This document shows positions 1 to 5,510 of a DNA stretch of 8,686 bases, piece after piece (the first letter of the stretch is position 1; each line of letters begins with the position of its first letter). A program made the translations under genes and the position numbers. Under the pieces are notes generated by a model. It had not been told where the DNA came from. It saw only the letters and a list, made by a program, of their open reading frames with translations, and ran no database searches. This DNA comes from an uncultured Methylococcaceae bacterium (lineage in GTDB: Bacteria > Pseudomonadota > Gammaproteobacteria > Methylococcales > Methylomonadaceae), in assembly GCA_903903365.1 (NCBI GenBank), contig CAIUYS010000409.1:1-8686 (forward strand), read 5' to 3'.

Positions 1-587
1 GACCGGATTTGGAAATCTTTGCGCAGCAGCACAATCTTAAAATGGGTACCATCGCTGATTTGATTCATTATCGTATTCAGCATGAAAATACGCTGGAGCG
101 CATCAGTGAATGTGCGTATCCTACTGAATTTGGCGAGTTTAGACTCTATGCGTATCAAGACAAAAACGACAATAACTTGCATCTGGCGTTGGTTATGGGT
201 CAGGTTTCAGATGGTGAACCGGTTTTAGTGCGCGTTCATGCACGTAATTTGTTGGATGATGTATTTTCATCCAAACGAAGTGATTCCAGTGTTTCAATTC
301 GAACGGCCATGCAAAAAATTGCTGAAGAAGGTCGCGGCGTTTTGGTTATCATCAGACAAAGCGAAGACAATAAATCATTGGCGGAATTGATTCATCACTA
401 TCAATTGGAAGATAACGGCATCACCAGTACCGCAAATGCCCAAGAGGCAGCGGATTGGCGCATGACAGGAACCGGTTCAAGAATTTTGGCCGACTTGGGT
501 GTGCATAAATTGAAAGTGCTGGGCACCCACAAAAAATATGTTGGCTTATCCGGGTTTGATTTGGAGGTATCCGAGCATGTGGGCTGA
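1..587 (+). CDS. ribBA: RibBA-type riboflavin biosynthesis protein (RibBX-like), 3' end only
   Basis: This is the C-terminal part of a bifunctional-type RibB/RibA protein; the 5' end lies outside the window. The frame is open from base 3 (first full codon CCG) to TGA 585-587, giving 194 visible residues. The first ~24 residues (PDLEIFAQQH...TIADLIHYR) match the end of the DHBP synthase (RibB) domain, which makes 3,4-dihydroxy-2-butanone 4-phosphate from ribulose 5-phosphate. The rest aligns with GTP cyclohydrolase II: YPTEFGEFRLYAYQD (visible residues 39-53), PVLVRVH, IAEEGRGVL, ILADLGVHKL. The three zinc cysteines of that enzyme are replaced (Asn82, Ser93, Ser95 in SSKRSDSS) and the EGRGIGL-type catalytic segment is QSEDNKSL. 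The cyclohydrolase activity is therefore probably lost, as in the RibBX variants known in Proteobacteria; a separate ribA is expected elsewhere. ribH follows downstream. Confidence 0.9.
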   Translation, partial: PDLEIFAQQHNLKMGTIADLIHYRIQHENTLERISECAYPTEFGEFRLYAYQDKNDNNLHLALVMGQVSDGEPVLVRVHARNLLDDVFSSKRSDSSVSIRTAMQKIAEEGRGVLVIIRQSEDNKSLAELIHHYQLEDNGITSTANAQEAADWRMTGTGSRILADLGVHKLKVLGTHKKYVGLSGFDLEVSEHVG

Positions 588-644
588 AAAACTATTTTTA
601 AAACTCAGGGTCTTTTAACGCTAGACACTTGGCATTTTTAAAGA

Positions 645-669
645 GGATTGGGTTAGCGTAATCTAATCC
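645..669. repeat. imperfect inverted repeat after ribBA
   Basis: The segment GGATTGGGTT (645-654) pairs with AATCTAATCC (660-669) around the 5-base centre AGCGT. All ten positions pair if two G-T wobbles are allowed. There is no T tract after it, so it is not a clear intrinsic terminator. It resembles a decayed GGGTTAGCGTAACCC-type dispersed repeat, but that family assignment is from memory and unverified. Confidence 0.5.
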
Positions 670-717
670 GGCAACACTGATTAGGTAATTCGCAATAAAA
701 ACTTCCACCCTATCGTT

Positions 718-809
718 CACGCTCCGGCGTGGGAGTGCCGACAGTGACGCTTCCGCGTCACGCAACGCTGGAGCGTTGCCGAATGAATTCCCACGCTGGA
801 GCGTGGGAA
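718..809. repeat. array of four consecutive tetraloop hairpins upstream of ribH
   Basis: Four perfect inverted repeats follow each other, each with a 4-base centre. They are CACGC-TCCG-GCGTG (718-731), GTGACGC-TTCC-GCGTCAC (744-761), GCAACGC-TGGA-GCGTTGC (762-779) and TTCCCACGC-TGGA-GCGTGGGAA (788-809). Stems are 5, 7, 7 and 9 base pairs. No stop-free frame of any plausible gene crosses the array. The last unit is the clearest and resembles short palindromic elements scattered in many proteobacterial spacers. No transposase is nearby. A role in mRNA processing or attenuation between ribBA and ribH is possible but not shown. Confidence 0.8.
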
Positions 810-896
810 CTAGGTTTGTTCTGGGGGATATTTTCTGCGTATTGCCTTAATAGTATTATTAACAACAGAATTTTGTAATTTAAGTAGAGAAATAGA

Positions 897-1373
897 ATGA
901 CAGCAATAAAAATGTTTGAAGGAAATTTATTGGTACAAGGCGGTAAGTTTTGCATTGTAGCGTCCCGTTTTAACAGTTTTATTGTTGAGCAGTTAGAGGC
1001 CGGTGCAATAGATGCACTGGTTCGTCACGGTGCAGATAAAGCCAATATCCATCTGGTTAAAGCCCCTGGTGCGTTTGAATTACCCATGGTAGTACAACGC
1101 ATAGCCGCCGCCAAAAAATATGATGCGATTATCGCAGTAGGCGCAGTGATTCGTGGTGGCACCCCGCATTTTGAATATGTTGCCGGTGAATGTGTAAAAG
1201 GTCTGGCGCAGGTTTCCCTGCAATATAATGTGCCGGTCAGTTTTGGCGTATTAACGGTTGATTCAATTGAGCAGGCGATAGAGCGTGCCGGTACCAAAGC
1301 AGGTAACAAGGGCGCGGAAGCGGCAATGTCAGCCATCGAAATGGTTAGTTTGTTTAATAATCTGGAAGCCTGA
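897..1373 (+). CDS. ribH: 6,7-dimethyl-8-ribityllumazine synthase
   Basis: RibH condenses 5-amino-6-ribitylamino-uracil with 3,4-dihydroxy-2-butanone 4-phosphate, the RibB product, to make lumazine, the last intermediate before riboflavin. It is cytosolic and usually assembles as a pentamer or 60-mer capsid. The 158 residues are the usual length. Family motifs are all present: SRFN (23-26), PGAFELP (57-63), GAVIRGGTPHFEYV (82-95) with the catalytic His91, and ERAGTKAGNKG (129-139) with Arg130 for the phosphate. The start is ATG 897, preceded by a modest GTAGAGA ribosome site at 884-890. The stop overlaps the nusB start (TGATG), so the two are translationally coupled. The 309-base gap to ribBA is long for this operon and holds the hairpin array; I saw no FMN riboswitch in it. 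Confidence 0.97.
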   Translation: MTAIKMFEGNLLVQGGKFCIVASRFNSFIVEQLEAGAIDALVRHGADKANIHLVKAPGAFELPMVVQRIAAAKKYDAIIAVGAVIRGGTPHFEYVAGECVKGLAQVSLQYNVPVSFGVLTVDSIEQAIERAGTKAGNKGAEAAMSAIEMVSLFNNLEA

Positions 1374-1813
1374 TGAGTTCAGCGCGTACTAATGCCCGTA
1401 AAGCAGCTGTCCAGGCATTGTATCAATGGCAGATGACAGGACAAAGTCTGGTCGAAATTGAGCGCCAATTTATAGAAGAAGATCGTCTGAAAGATGCTCA
1501 AAAAAGTTACTTCACTGAACTCTTTCACGGCGTCCCTAAAAATTTGGCAGAGATTGATCTGGCGTTAACTGAATTTGTCGACCGTCCGGTTGATATGATT
1601 GACCCGGTTGAAAGGGCTATTTTAAGAATTGGCGTCTACGAGTTGACCAACCGACTGGATATGCCTTATCGCGTAGTTTTAAACGAAGGCATTAATCTGG
1701 CCAAGTATTTTGGAGCTGATGGCAGTCATAAATATGTCAACGGCATATTGGATAAAGTGGCTCAGCAAAAAAGAACCGTAGAAATTAAGAGCAGGGCGCA
1801 AAGCCCAAAGTAA
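1373..1813 (+). CDS. nusB: transcription antitermination/termination factor NusB
   Basis: NusB binds boxA RNA with NusE (ribosomal protein S10) and takes part in antitermination of rRNA operons. At 146 residues it is close to the family length (139 in E. coli). It shows the N-terminal SARTNARKAAVQALYQWQ (3-20), the central RPVDMIDPVERAILRIGVYE (71-90) and the C-terminal VVLNEGINLAKYFGAD (101-116) with HKYVNGILDK (119-128). The ATG at 1373 shares its A with the ribH stop. A GGAAG ribosome site (1364-1368) lies inside the end of ribH. The C-terminal tail after residue 130 is basic (RTVEIKSRAQSPK) and probably unstructured. Linkage to ribH is a long-conserved arrangement in bacteria. Confidence 0.97.
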   Translation: MSSARTNARKAAVQALYQWQMTGQSLVEIERQFIEEDRLKDAQKSYFTELFHGVPKNLAEIDLALTEFVDRPVDMIDPVERAILRIGVYELTNRLDMPYRVVLNEGINLAKYFGADGSHKYVNGILDKVAQQKRTVEIKSRAQSPK

Positions 1814-1834
1814 AAGCTTTATTCTCCACGTACA

Positions 1835-1923
1835 CTGAAGCGTGACTGGGTTTGCACCCCCGTTACTCAAGTATTTAAACACTATTGAAGTTTTCAAGCG
1901 CTTCAGTCGGAGTTTGCAAACCC
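1835..1923. repeat. nested inverted repeats in the nusB-thiL spacer
   Basis: CTGAAGCG (1835-1842) is the exact reverse complement of CGCTTCAG (1899-1906). GGGTTTGCA (1848-1856) is the exact reverse complement of TGCAAACCC (1915-1923). The two pairs are interleaved rather than concentric, so they cannot all form one simple hairpin. They more likely reflect copies of small palindromic elements that landed in both orientations. No coding signal is visible. Confidence 0.55.
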
Positions 1924-1956
1924 CAACCGGCATCCAGATTGAGTTCCAGAAACCGT

Positions 1957-2033
1957 GTAGGCCGGAAATGCTTGTTCTCGTTACGCCCTTCGACAAGCTC
2001 AGGACAGGCTTGGGTGGTCTTATTCCGGCCTAC
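1957..2033. repeat. 11-bp inverted repeat enclosing a CTTCGACAAGCTCAGG module
   Basis: GTAGGCCGGAA (1957-1967) and TTCCGGCCTAC (2023-2033) are perfect 11-base inverted arms around 55 bases. The enclosed stretch contains CTTCGACAAGCTCAGG (1988-2003), a string I recall from interspersed repeats in many bacterial genomes (from memory, not searched). The unit looks like a compound REP-like or miniature inverted-repeat element inserted between nusB and thiL. No target duplication was obvious at its edges. Confidence 0.6.
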
Positions 2034-2067
2034 GCTTGCCCCCTAAACCTAACGCTGATTTGTAATG

Positions 2068-2087
2068 AACCTTGAACCTTGAACCTG
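2068..2087. repeat. 7-base tandem repeat spanning the thiL start
   Basis: AACCTTG is present twice in tandem (2068-2074, 2075-2081), followed by a partial third unit AACCTG (2082-2087). An ATG at 2065 sits immediately before the first unit, and TTG 2072 lies across the first/second unit junction. Because 7 is not a multiple of 3, any gain or loss of a unit changes which start codon is in frame with thiL. Confidence 0.9.
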
Positions 2088-3025
2088 CCTCCCCTTTATC
2101 TGAATTTTCGCTCATTCAGCGTTTCTTTACCCGACAATCAGTAAAGAATCCATCAACCCGTCTAGGCATCGGCGATGACTGTGCGTTATTGTCATTTCCA
2201 ATCGGTTATGAACTGGCGGTTACTACCGATACCATGGTAGAAAATGTCCATTTTTATGCGGGAACTGATCCTGAACAACTGGGGCATAAATTACTGGCGG
2301 TTAACTTAAGTGATTTGGCCAGCATGGGTGCAAAGCCGGTTTCAGTCACCTTGGCGTTAACGCTACCCACTGTCGATGAGACTTGGTTGACGGCTTTTTC
2401 TAAAGGCTTTTTAAATCTGGCTGAGCGGTATTCAGTGGATTTGATTGGGGGTGATACCACGTCGGGCCCTTTAACGCTAACGGTTCAGGCAATGGGTTTG
2501 GTTCCAAAAGGTCAAGCGCTGCTACGGTCAAGCGCCTTACCAGGTGATTTTATTTATCTGACGGGGTTCTTAGGTGATGCCGGACTGGGATTAAAAATCA
2601 ATCAAGGCTATCACTGCAAAAATCCGCAGGCGGCACACAAACGTTTTAACCAGCCTGATCCGCAAATTGAAGCAGGGCAGGCATTGCTGGGTCTTGCCAA
2701 TGCCTGCATTGATATATCCGATGGTTTAGCGGGTGATTTAGGTCACATTTTAGAGCAAAGCAATGTCGGCGCTTGTCTTGATTGGGAAGCGTTGCCGCTG
2801 TCTGAGGCGGTCTTGGCTTATATCAATGATACCGGAGACTGGACGATGCCGTTGACTGCAGGCGATGACTACGAACTATGTTTTACCTTAAGTCCCGAAA
2901 AAGCGGCACAGCTAACCATCAATTGTACAAAAATCGGCATCATTGAAGCCACGCCAGGTCTGCGTTTACATAAATCAGGCACCATTCAACTCTTTAACAG
3001 TAAAGGCTATGAGCATTTTTCTTAA
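2072..3025 (+). CDS. thiL: thiamine-monophosphate kinase
   Basis: ThiL phosphorylates thiamine monophosphate with ATP to give the active cofactor thiamine pyrophosphate; it belongs to the PurM/AIR synthase-like fold. The 317 residues (E. coli 325) carry EFSLIQRFF (11-19), GIGDDCALL (32-40) with the metal-binding Asp pair, TTDTMVENVHF (51-61), AVNLSDLASMGAKP (76-89), GGDTTSGPL (126-134), IDISDGLAGDLGHI (213-226) and AGDDYELCF (263-271). The N-terminus up to EFSLI fits the family, so the start must lie just upstream. The only in-frame start codon is TTG 2072, because an in-frame TGA stands at 2066. ATG 2065 is one frame off and runs into TGA 2080-2082. No clear ribosome-binding site precedes either. 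The gene overlaps pgpA by 17 bases. Confidence 0.95.
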   Translation: MNLEPASPLSEFSLIQRFFTRQSVKNPSTRLGIGDDCALLSFPIGYELAVTTDTMVENVHFYAGTDPEQLGHKLLAVNLSDLASMGAKPVSVTLALTLPTVDETWLTAFSKGFLNLAERYSVDLIGGDTTSGPLTLTVQAMGLVPKGQALLRSSALPGDFIYLTGFLGDAGLGLKINQGYHCKNPQAAHKRFNQPDPQIEAGQALLGLANACIDISDGLAGDLGHILEQSNVGACLDWEALPLSEAVLAYINDTGDWTMPLTAGDDYELCFTLSPEKAAQLTINCTKIGIIEATPGLRLHKSGTIQLFNSKGYEHFS

Positions 3026-3524
3026 ACCCAACTACGGTAAAAATAAACTCACGCCCCGGCAAATTCTGTCTGATCCCATCTTGTTTCTGGCTTTTGGTTT
3101 TGGCTCCGGACTGGCTAAAAAAGCACCGGGGACGATGGGTACTCTGGCAGCCATTCCCGTTTACTGGTTGTTTGCACAAACCAACACTCTGATTTATAGT
3201 TTCCTGACCGTGCTTGTGTCGGTAGTGGGTATATGGATTTGTGGAGAAGCGGCAGAAAAGTTAAACGAACATGATTTTGGCGGCATCGTTTGGGACGAAA
3301 TAGCCGGTTACTTGATAACAATGTGGTTAGTTCCCTTTACCTGGCAAACTATCATCGCCGGATTTATCCTGTTCAGGTTTTTTGATATTCTAAAGCCGTG
3401 GCCAATTAAATGGCTGGATCAGCATGTCTCCGGCGGCTTTGGCATCATGATTGATGATGTTCTGGCGGGGGTATTCGCAGGTGCATTATTACTGTTAGCG
3501 GTTAACCATGGTTGGCTTGGATAA
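3009..3524 (+). CDS. pgpA: phosphatidylglycerophosphatase A
   Basis: PgpA removes the phosphate from phosphatidylglycerophosphate to give phosphatidylglycerol, at the inner membrane. The 171 residues match E. coli PgpA in length (about 172). Visible motifs are FGFGSGLAKKAPGTMGTLAA (29-48), the acidic DFGGIVWDE (89-97), RFFDILKPWPI (123-133) and GIMIDDVLAG (145-154); the acidic residues in the second and last are the likely metal/catalytic sites. Hydrophobic segments at about 49-57, 61-79, 100-122 and 151-168 fit a small membrane protein. The start is ATG 3009 with AAAGG just 2 bases upstream, inside the end of thiL. A further-upstream TTG in the same frame (2943) would add 22 residues without family similarity. 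The gene closes the cluster; I saw no strong terminator immediately after it. Confidence 0.95.
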   Translation: MSIFLKPNYGKNKLTPRQILSDPILFLAFGFGSGLAKKAPGTMGTLAAIPVYWLFAQTNTLIYSFLTVLVSVVGIWICGEAAEKLNEHDFGGIVWDEIAGYLITMWLVPFTWQTIIAGFILFRFFDILKPWPIKWLDQHVSGGFGIMIDDVLAGVFAGALLLLAVNHGWLG

Positions 3525-3544
3525 CTGAAGTACTCTCGTTCACA

Positions 3545-3594
3545 AGCTTCCCGTCGAGCAATGCGGCTTTAGCAGAGCCAAAATGTTTGGGAGA
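3545..3594 (+). repeat. dispersed 50-base element, copy 1
   Basis: This stretch aligns without gaps to 4172-4221, with about 42 of 50 positions identical. Shared blocks include AGCTTCCCGT, GAGCAATGCGGC, GCCAAAA and GTTTGGGA. A small stem at 3565-3579 (GGCT...AGCC) is kept in the other copy as GGCA...TGCC. The copy lies only 20 bases after the pgpA stop. Confidence 0.75.
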
Positions 3595-3656
3595 ATAATT
3601 AAAAATCTAAGCACGCGCCATGATGAGTTGATATTAACACAAGTCCTAGAGCCGTC

Positions 3657-3679
3657 ATTCCGGAATGGACTGCCGGAAT
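3657..3679. repeat. ATTCCGG/CCGGAAT inverted repeat
   Basis: ATTCCGG (3657-3663) and CCGGAAT (3673-3679) form a perfect 7-base stem around 9 bases, within the context CGTCATTCCGGAATGGA...GGAATCCAG. This resembles a widespread proteobacterial interspersed repeat (recalled, not searched). It is followed by a second small palindrome, GCCATGGATGGC (3686-3697). Confidence 0.6.
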
Positions 3680-3742
3680 CCAGTTGCCATGGATGGCATT
3701 TGTAAAGCATCCAATACGCTGATTTTATAATCTATTTTGATA

Positions 3743-3853
3743 AGCACCAGGTGCTATCGATTAGGACATCCTTGTGCTTTGGATCTCGGCACAAATCTGT
3801 CTGGAACAGATTTGCATTTACACGCAGGGCGACAGGCAGGATAGCCTGGCGTG
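3743..3853. repeat. cluster of short hairpins in the spacer
   Basis: Four inverted repeats lie close together. AGCACC/GGTGCT (3743-3755) has a 1-base centre. TTGTGC/GCACAA (3772-3794) has an 11-base loop. CAAATCTGT/ACAGATTTG (3792-3814) is a perfect 9-base stem with loop CTGGA. CACGC..CAGGC/GCCTG-GCGTG (3821-3853) is a bulged stem. The second and third share bases and cannot form together. No U-rich tail follows any of them, so they are not obvious terminators. Confidence 0.6.
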
Positions 3854-3956
3854 AATCCATGCCGAATAGTATTTGTTTGGCTTCTGTTAACTTATCGGCA
3901 TCAATGCGCAAGCTGGTTTATATTTTGGCTGACATCTGGCTTTTTCCCCTTGGTTA

Positions 3957-3975
3957 GGTGTACTTTCAGTATACC
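3957..3975. repeat. short inverted repeat
   Basis: GGTGTAC (3957-3963) pairs with GTATACC (3969-3975) with one wobble around the loop TTTCA. It stands alone in AT-rich sequence and has no T tract behind it. Confidence 0.45.
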
Positions 3976-4130
3976 TTCGGGATGCAATTTTGTGTCGAAT
4001 CAGTGAATCAGACTCAAATACAGTGGAGTTATCTTGTTAGATGAAGCTGCCACTTGCGTGTTTAATGCAAGTAATCATTTAAACTCTTGAGCTATTTAAG
4101 TAAGGGGATTATTATTTGCCATGTTGTGTC

Positions 4131-4178
4131 ATTCTCAAGCTCCAGCTTGGGAATGCAGACTTGGAAGCTTCAGCTTCC
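4131..4178. repeat. pair of tetraloop hairpins, same design as the ribH-upstream array
   Basis: ATTCTCAAGC-TCCA-GCTTGGGAAT (4131-4154) has a 10-base stem with one wobble. GGAAGC-TTCA-GCTTCC (4163-4178) has a perfect 6-base stem. Like the array at 718-809, these are consecutive hairpins with 4-base centres, and the first has the same TTCCCA/TGGGAA type of outer arm. The 50-base element copy 2 begins within the second hairpin. Confidence 0.7.
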
Positions 4179-4221
4179 CGTTGAGCAATGCGGCAGTGGC
4201 AATGCCAAAACGTTTGGGACA
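4172..4221 (+). repeat. dispersed 50-base element, copy 2
   Basis: This is the partner of 3545-3594 in the same orientation, about 627 bases further on, with eight mismatches and no gaps. It directly adjoins the hairpin pair at 4131-4178 on its left and an imperfect palindrome on its right, so it may be part of a longer composite element of which copy 1 keeps only the core. Confidence 0.75.
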
Positions 4222-4238
4222 GGGTTGCAAACCCCGTC
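4218..4238. repeat. imperfect palindrome GAC-GGGTT/AACCC-GTC
   Basis: GACAGGGTT (4218-4226) pairs with AAACCCCGTC (4230-4238 side) through eight base pairs and one mismatch around GCA. A similar GTTTGCAAACCCC string occurs at 1912-1924 in the nusB-thiL spacer, suggesting relatives of one element in both spacers. Confidence 0.5.
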
Positions 4239-4462
4239 ACGCAGCCGATCTAAGTCGAGATCACCGTCCTTGTTGGCAATACCGGGTTATCTTTTAAATA
4301 AACTGCGTAGTACGGCAGTTAATTAATATTCACAACCGATTGTAATAACAGCGTCTCAAAGCAAGAAATAGTTGGCCAGGCTAACCGCTTTAACATCAAC
4401 TCTGACAGCTGACCATTACTGTAATGGCCATAACCCAACAGCAACGGGGGTATCGAAAAACC

Positions 4463-5056
4463 ATGCACAACCAGTTGGAATCCAGCTCAGGATTTACCCT
4501 GATGGAGCTGATGGTCACCATCGCCATCGCCGGCATACTGTTAGGTGTTGCCATCCCCAGCTTTACTTTCATTATTTCCAGTAATCGCTTGACGACTTGT
4601 GCCAATGAATTAGTGACGGCTTTAAATTTGGCGCGAAGTGAGGCGATAAAACGGGGGCAGCCAGTTACAATTAAAAGGATTAGTGATACCAGTGGTGATT
4701 GGAGAAGTGGTTGGACTATTTTTACTGATTTGGATGGTGATGGAACACTAGATGTCGCTAATAGTGATACCTTACTTCGAACTTACGCCGCTCTACCACC
4801 TTCTTTCACGTTAAGAGGCACTTATGTAAATCGTATAACTTATCAAGCTTCAGGAATCAGTGCCAATGGAAGTTTTGTTATCTGCGATAATAGCGATAAT
4901 AACAACATCCCTGAAGCAAATACATCAAAACTTATCACGGTTAATTCTATAGGAAGACCTCATATAGGAATCGATATCGACAAGGATGGAATTCCTGAAA
5001 AAGACGATGGAACAGAAATTAACTCTTGTATTAATTCGCCATTTACCTCGCATTAA
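4463..5056 (+). CDS. fimT: type IV minor pilin, FimT/GspH family
   Basis: This is a minor (pseudo)pilin of the FimT/GspH type, inserted in the inner membrane and cleaved by the prepilin peptidase PilD. With the start at ATG 4463 it has 197 residues and a 10-residue leader, MHNQLESSSG, cut before FTLMELMVTIAIAGILLGVA. Gly10 (-1), Phe11 (+1) and Glu15 (+5) are all as required. The family block NRLTTCANELVTALNLARSE (41-60) follows, then KRGQPVTI (63-70). Residues 89-97 (DLDGDGTLD) and a later DIDKDGIPEKDDG are Asp-rich loops that could bind calcium. An upstream in-frame ATG at 4424 would give a 23-residue leader; I prefer 4463 because short charged leaders are the norm, though no strong ribosome site is visible for either. 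First gene of the pilin operon; pilV starts 4 bases after the stop. Confidence 0.88.
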   Translation: MHNQLESSSGFTLMELMVTIAIAGILLGVAIPSFTFIISSNRLTTCANELVTALNLARSEAIKRGQPVTIKRISDTSGDWRSGWTIFTDLDGDGTLDVANSDTLLRTYAALPPSFTLRGTYVNRITYQASGISANGSFVICDNSDNNNIPEANTSKLITVNSIGRPHIGIDIDKDGIPEKDDGTEINSCINSPFTSH

Positions 5057-5060
5057 TATA

Positions 5061-5510
5061 ATGAACAAAAACGCCGGATTTACGCTAATCGAAGTCCTCA
5101 TAGCCATGGTGGTGCTGGCGATTGGTTTATTGGGCTTGGCTGGCTTGCAAGTCACCAGTCTTAAAAACAATCAAAGTGCCTATAATCGCAGTCAGGCCAC
5201 CCAATTGGCTTATGACTTGGCCGACAGAATGCGTGCCAATGTCGCTGGAGCTGCCACATACACGTCAGGAACGGCGGCGGCAATAGCTAATTGTAAGAAT
5301 ACAACTGGATGCAGTCCGGCAGAAATGGCAGTAAATGATCTCTTTGAATGGAATAGTGCAATCAGTGCAGCTTTGCCCAATGGAGGAACGGGAACAATAA
5401 CAATTTCAGGTGTTGTGTACAGTATTACTATCAGTTGGACTGAAAATCGTGATGACAATGCGGATGGTGTTTCTGATATCACCAGCTTTATAACGAGCTT
5501 TACATTATGA
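5061..5510 (+). CDS. pilV: type IV pilus minor pilin PilV (pilus modification protein)
   Basis: PilV is a minor pilin of the priming/tip complex that starts pilus assembly. The 149-residue product has the leader MNKNAG cut before FTLIEVLIAMVVLAIGLLGL, with Glu11 at +5. The segment GLAGLQ...NNQSAYNRSQATQLAYDLADRMRAN (25-59 region) is typical of PilV. The NCKNTTGC cysteine pair probably forms the family disulfide. Near the C-terminus, TENRDDNADGVSD is another Asp-rich loop. The start is ATG 5061, chosen because the leader begins there; translation from an earlier in-frame ATG (4986) would read through the end of fimT. The stop overlaps pilW (ATGA), so the two are coupled. Confidence 0.92.
   Translation: MNKNAGFTLIEVLIAMVVLAIGLLGLAGLQVTSLKNNQSAYNRSQATQLAYDLADRMRANVAGAATYTSGTAAAIANCKNTTGCSPAEMAVNDLFEWNSAISAALPNGGTGTITISGVVYSITISWTENRDDNADGVSDITSFITSFTL

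Larger units (their letters stand above)
3525..4462. other. long non-coding, repeat-rich spacer between pgpA and the pilin operon
   Basis: I find no convincing gene in these 938 bases. Two open stretches on the + strand (3751-3957 and 4087-4326) lack a ribosome site and a recognisable product, and they run straight across palindromes. Their Ser/Arg/Leu-rich translations look like read-through of repeats. The region instead holds at least ten small inverted repeats and two copies of a 50-base element, listed separately. The pilin operon promoter should lie in the last few hundred bases, but no good -35/-10 pair or sigma-54 box could be picked by eye. Confidence 0.7.

Noticed and set aside
718..809. 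CRISPR array
   Set aside because: The units are adjacent hairpins of different sequence with no direct repeats and no spacers of constant length.
788..809. intrinsic terminator after ribBA
   Set aside because: The 9-base stem is strong, but no T tract follows (ACTAGGTT), so it does not fit the standard terminator pattern.
588..896. FMN riboswitch upstream of ribH
   Set aside because: The long leader in a riboflavin operon suggested one, but I could not find the conserved RFN-element blocks; the space is filled by simple hairpins instead.
1842..2075. 77-residue open frame in the nusB-thiL spacer
   Set aside because: It spans the interleaved inverted repeats and the CTTCGACAAGCTCAGG unit and has no protein-like motif.
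3751..3957. 68-residue open frame as a small gene
   Set aside because: No ribosome site, no recognisable motif, and it crosses the inverted repeats at 3772-3853; best explained as chance in a repeat.
4087..4326. 79-residue open frame as a small gene
   Set aside because: It reads through two hairpins and the 50-base element, giving a low-complexity Ser/Arg/Leu product without a start signal.
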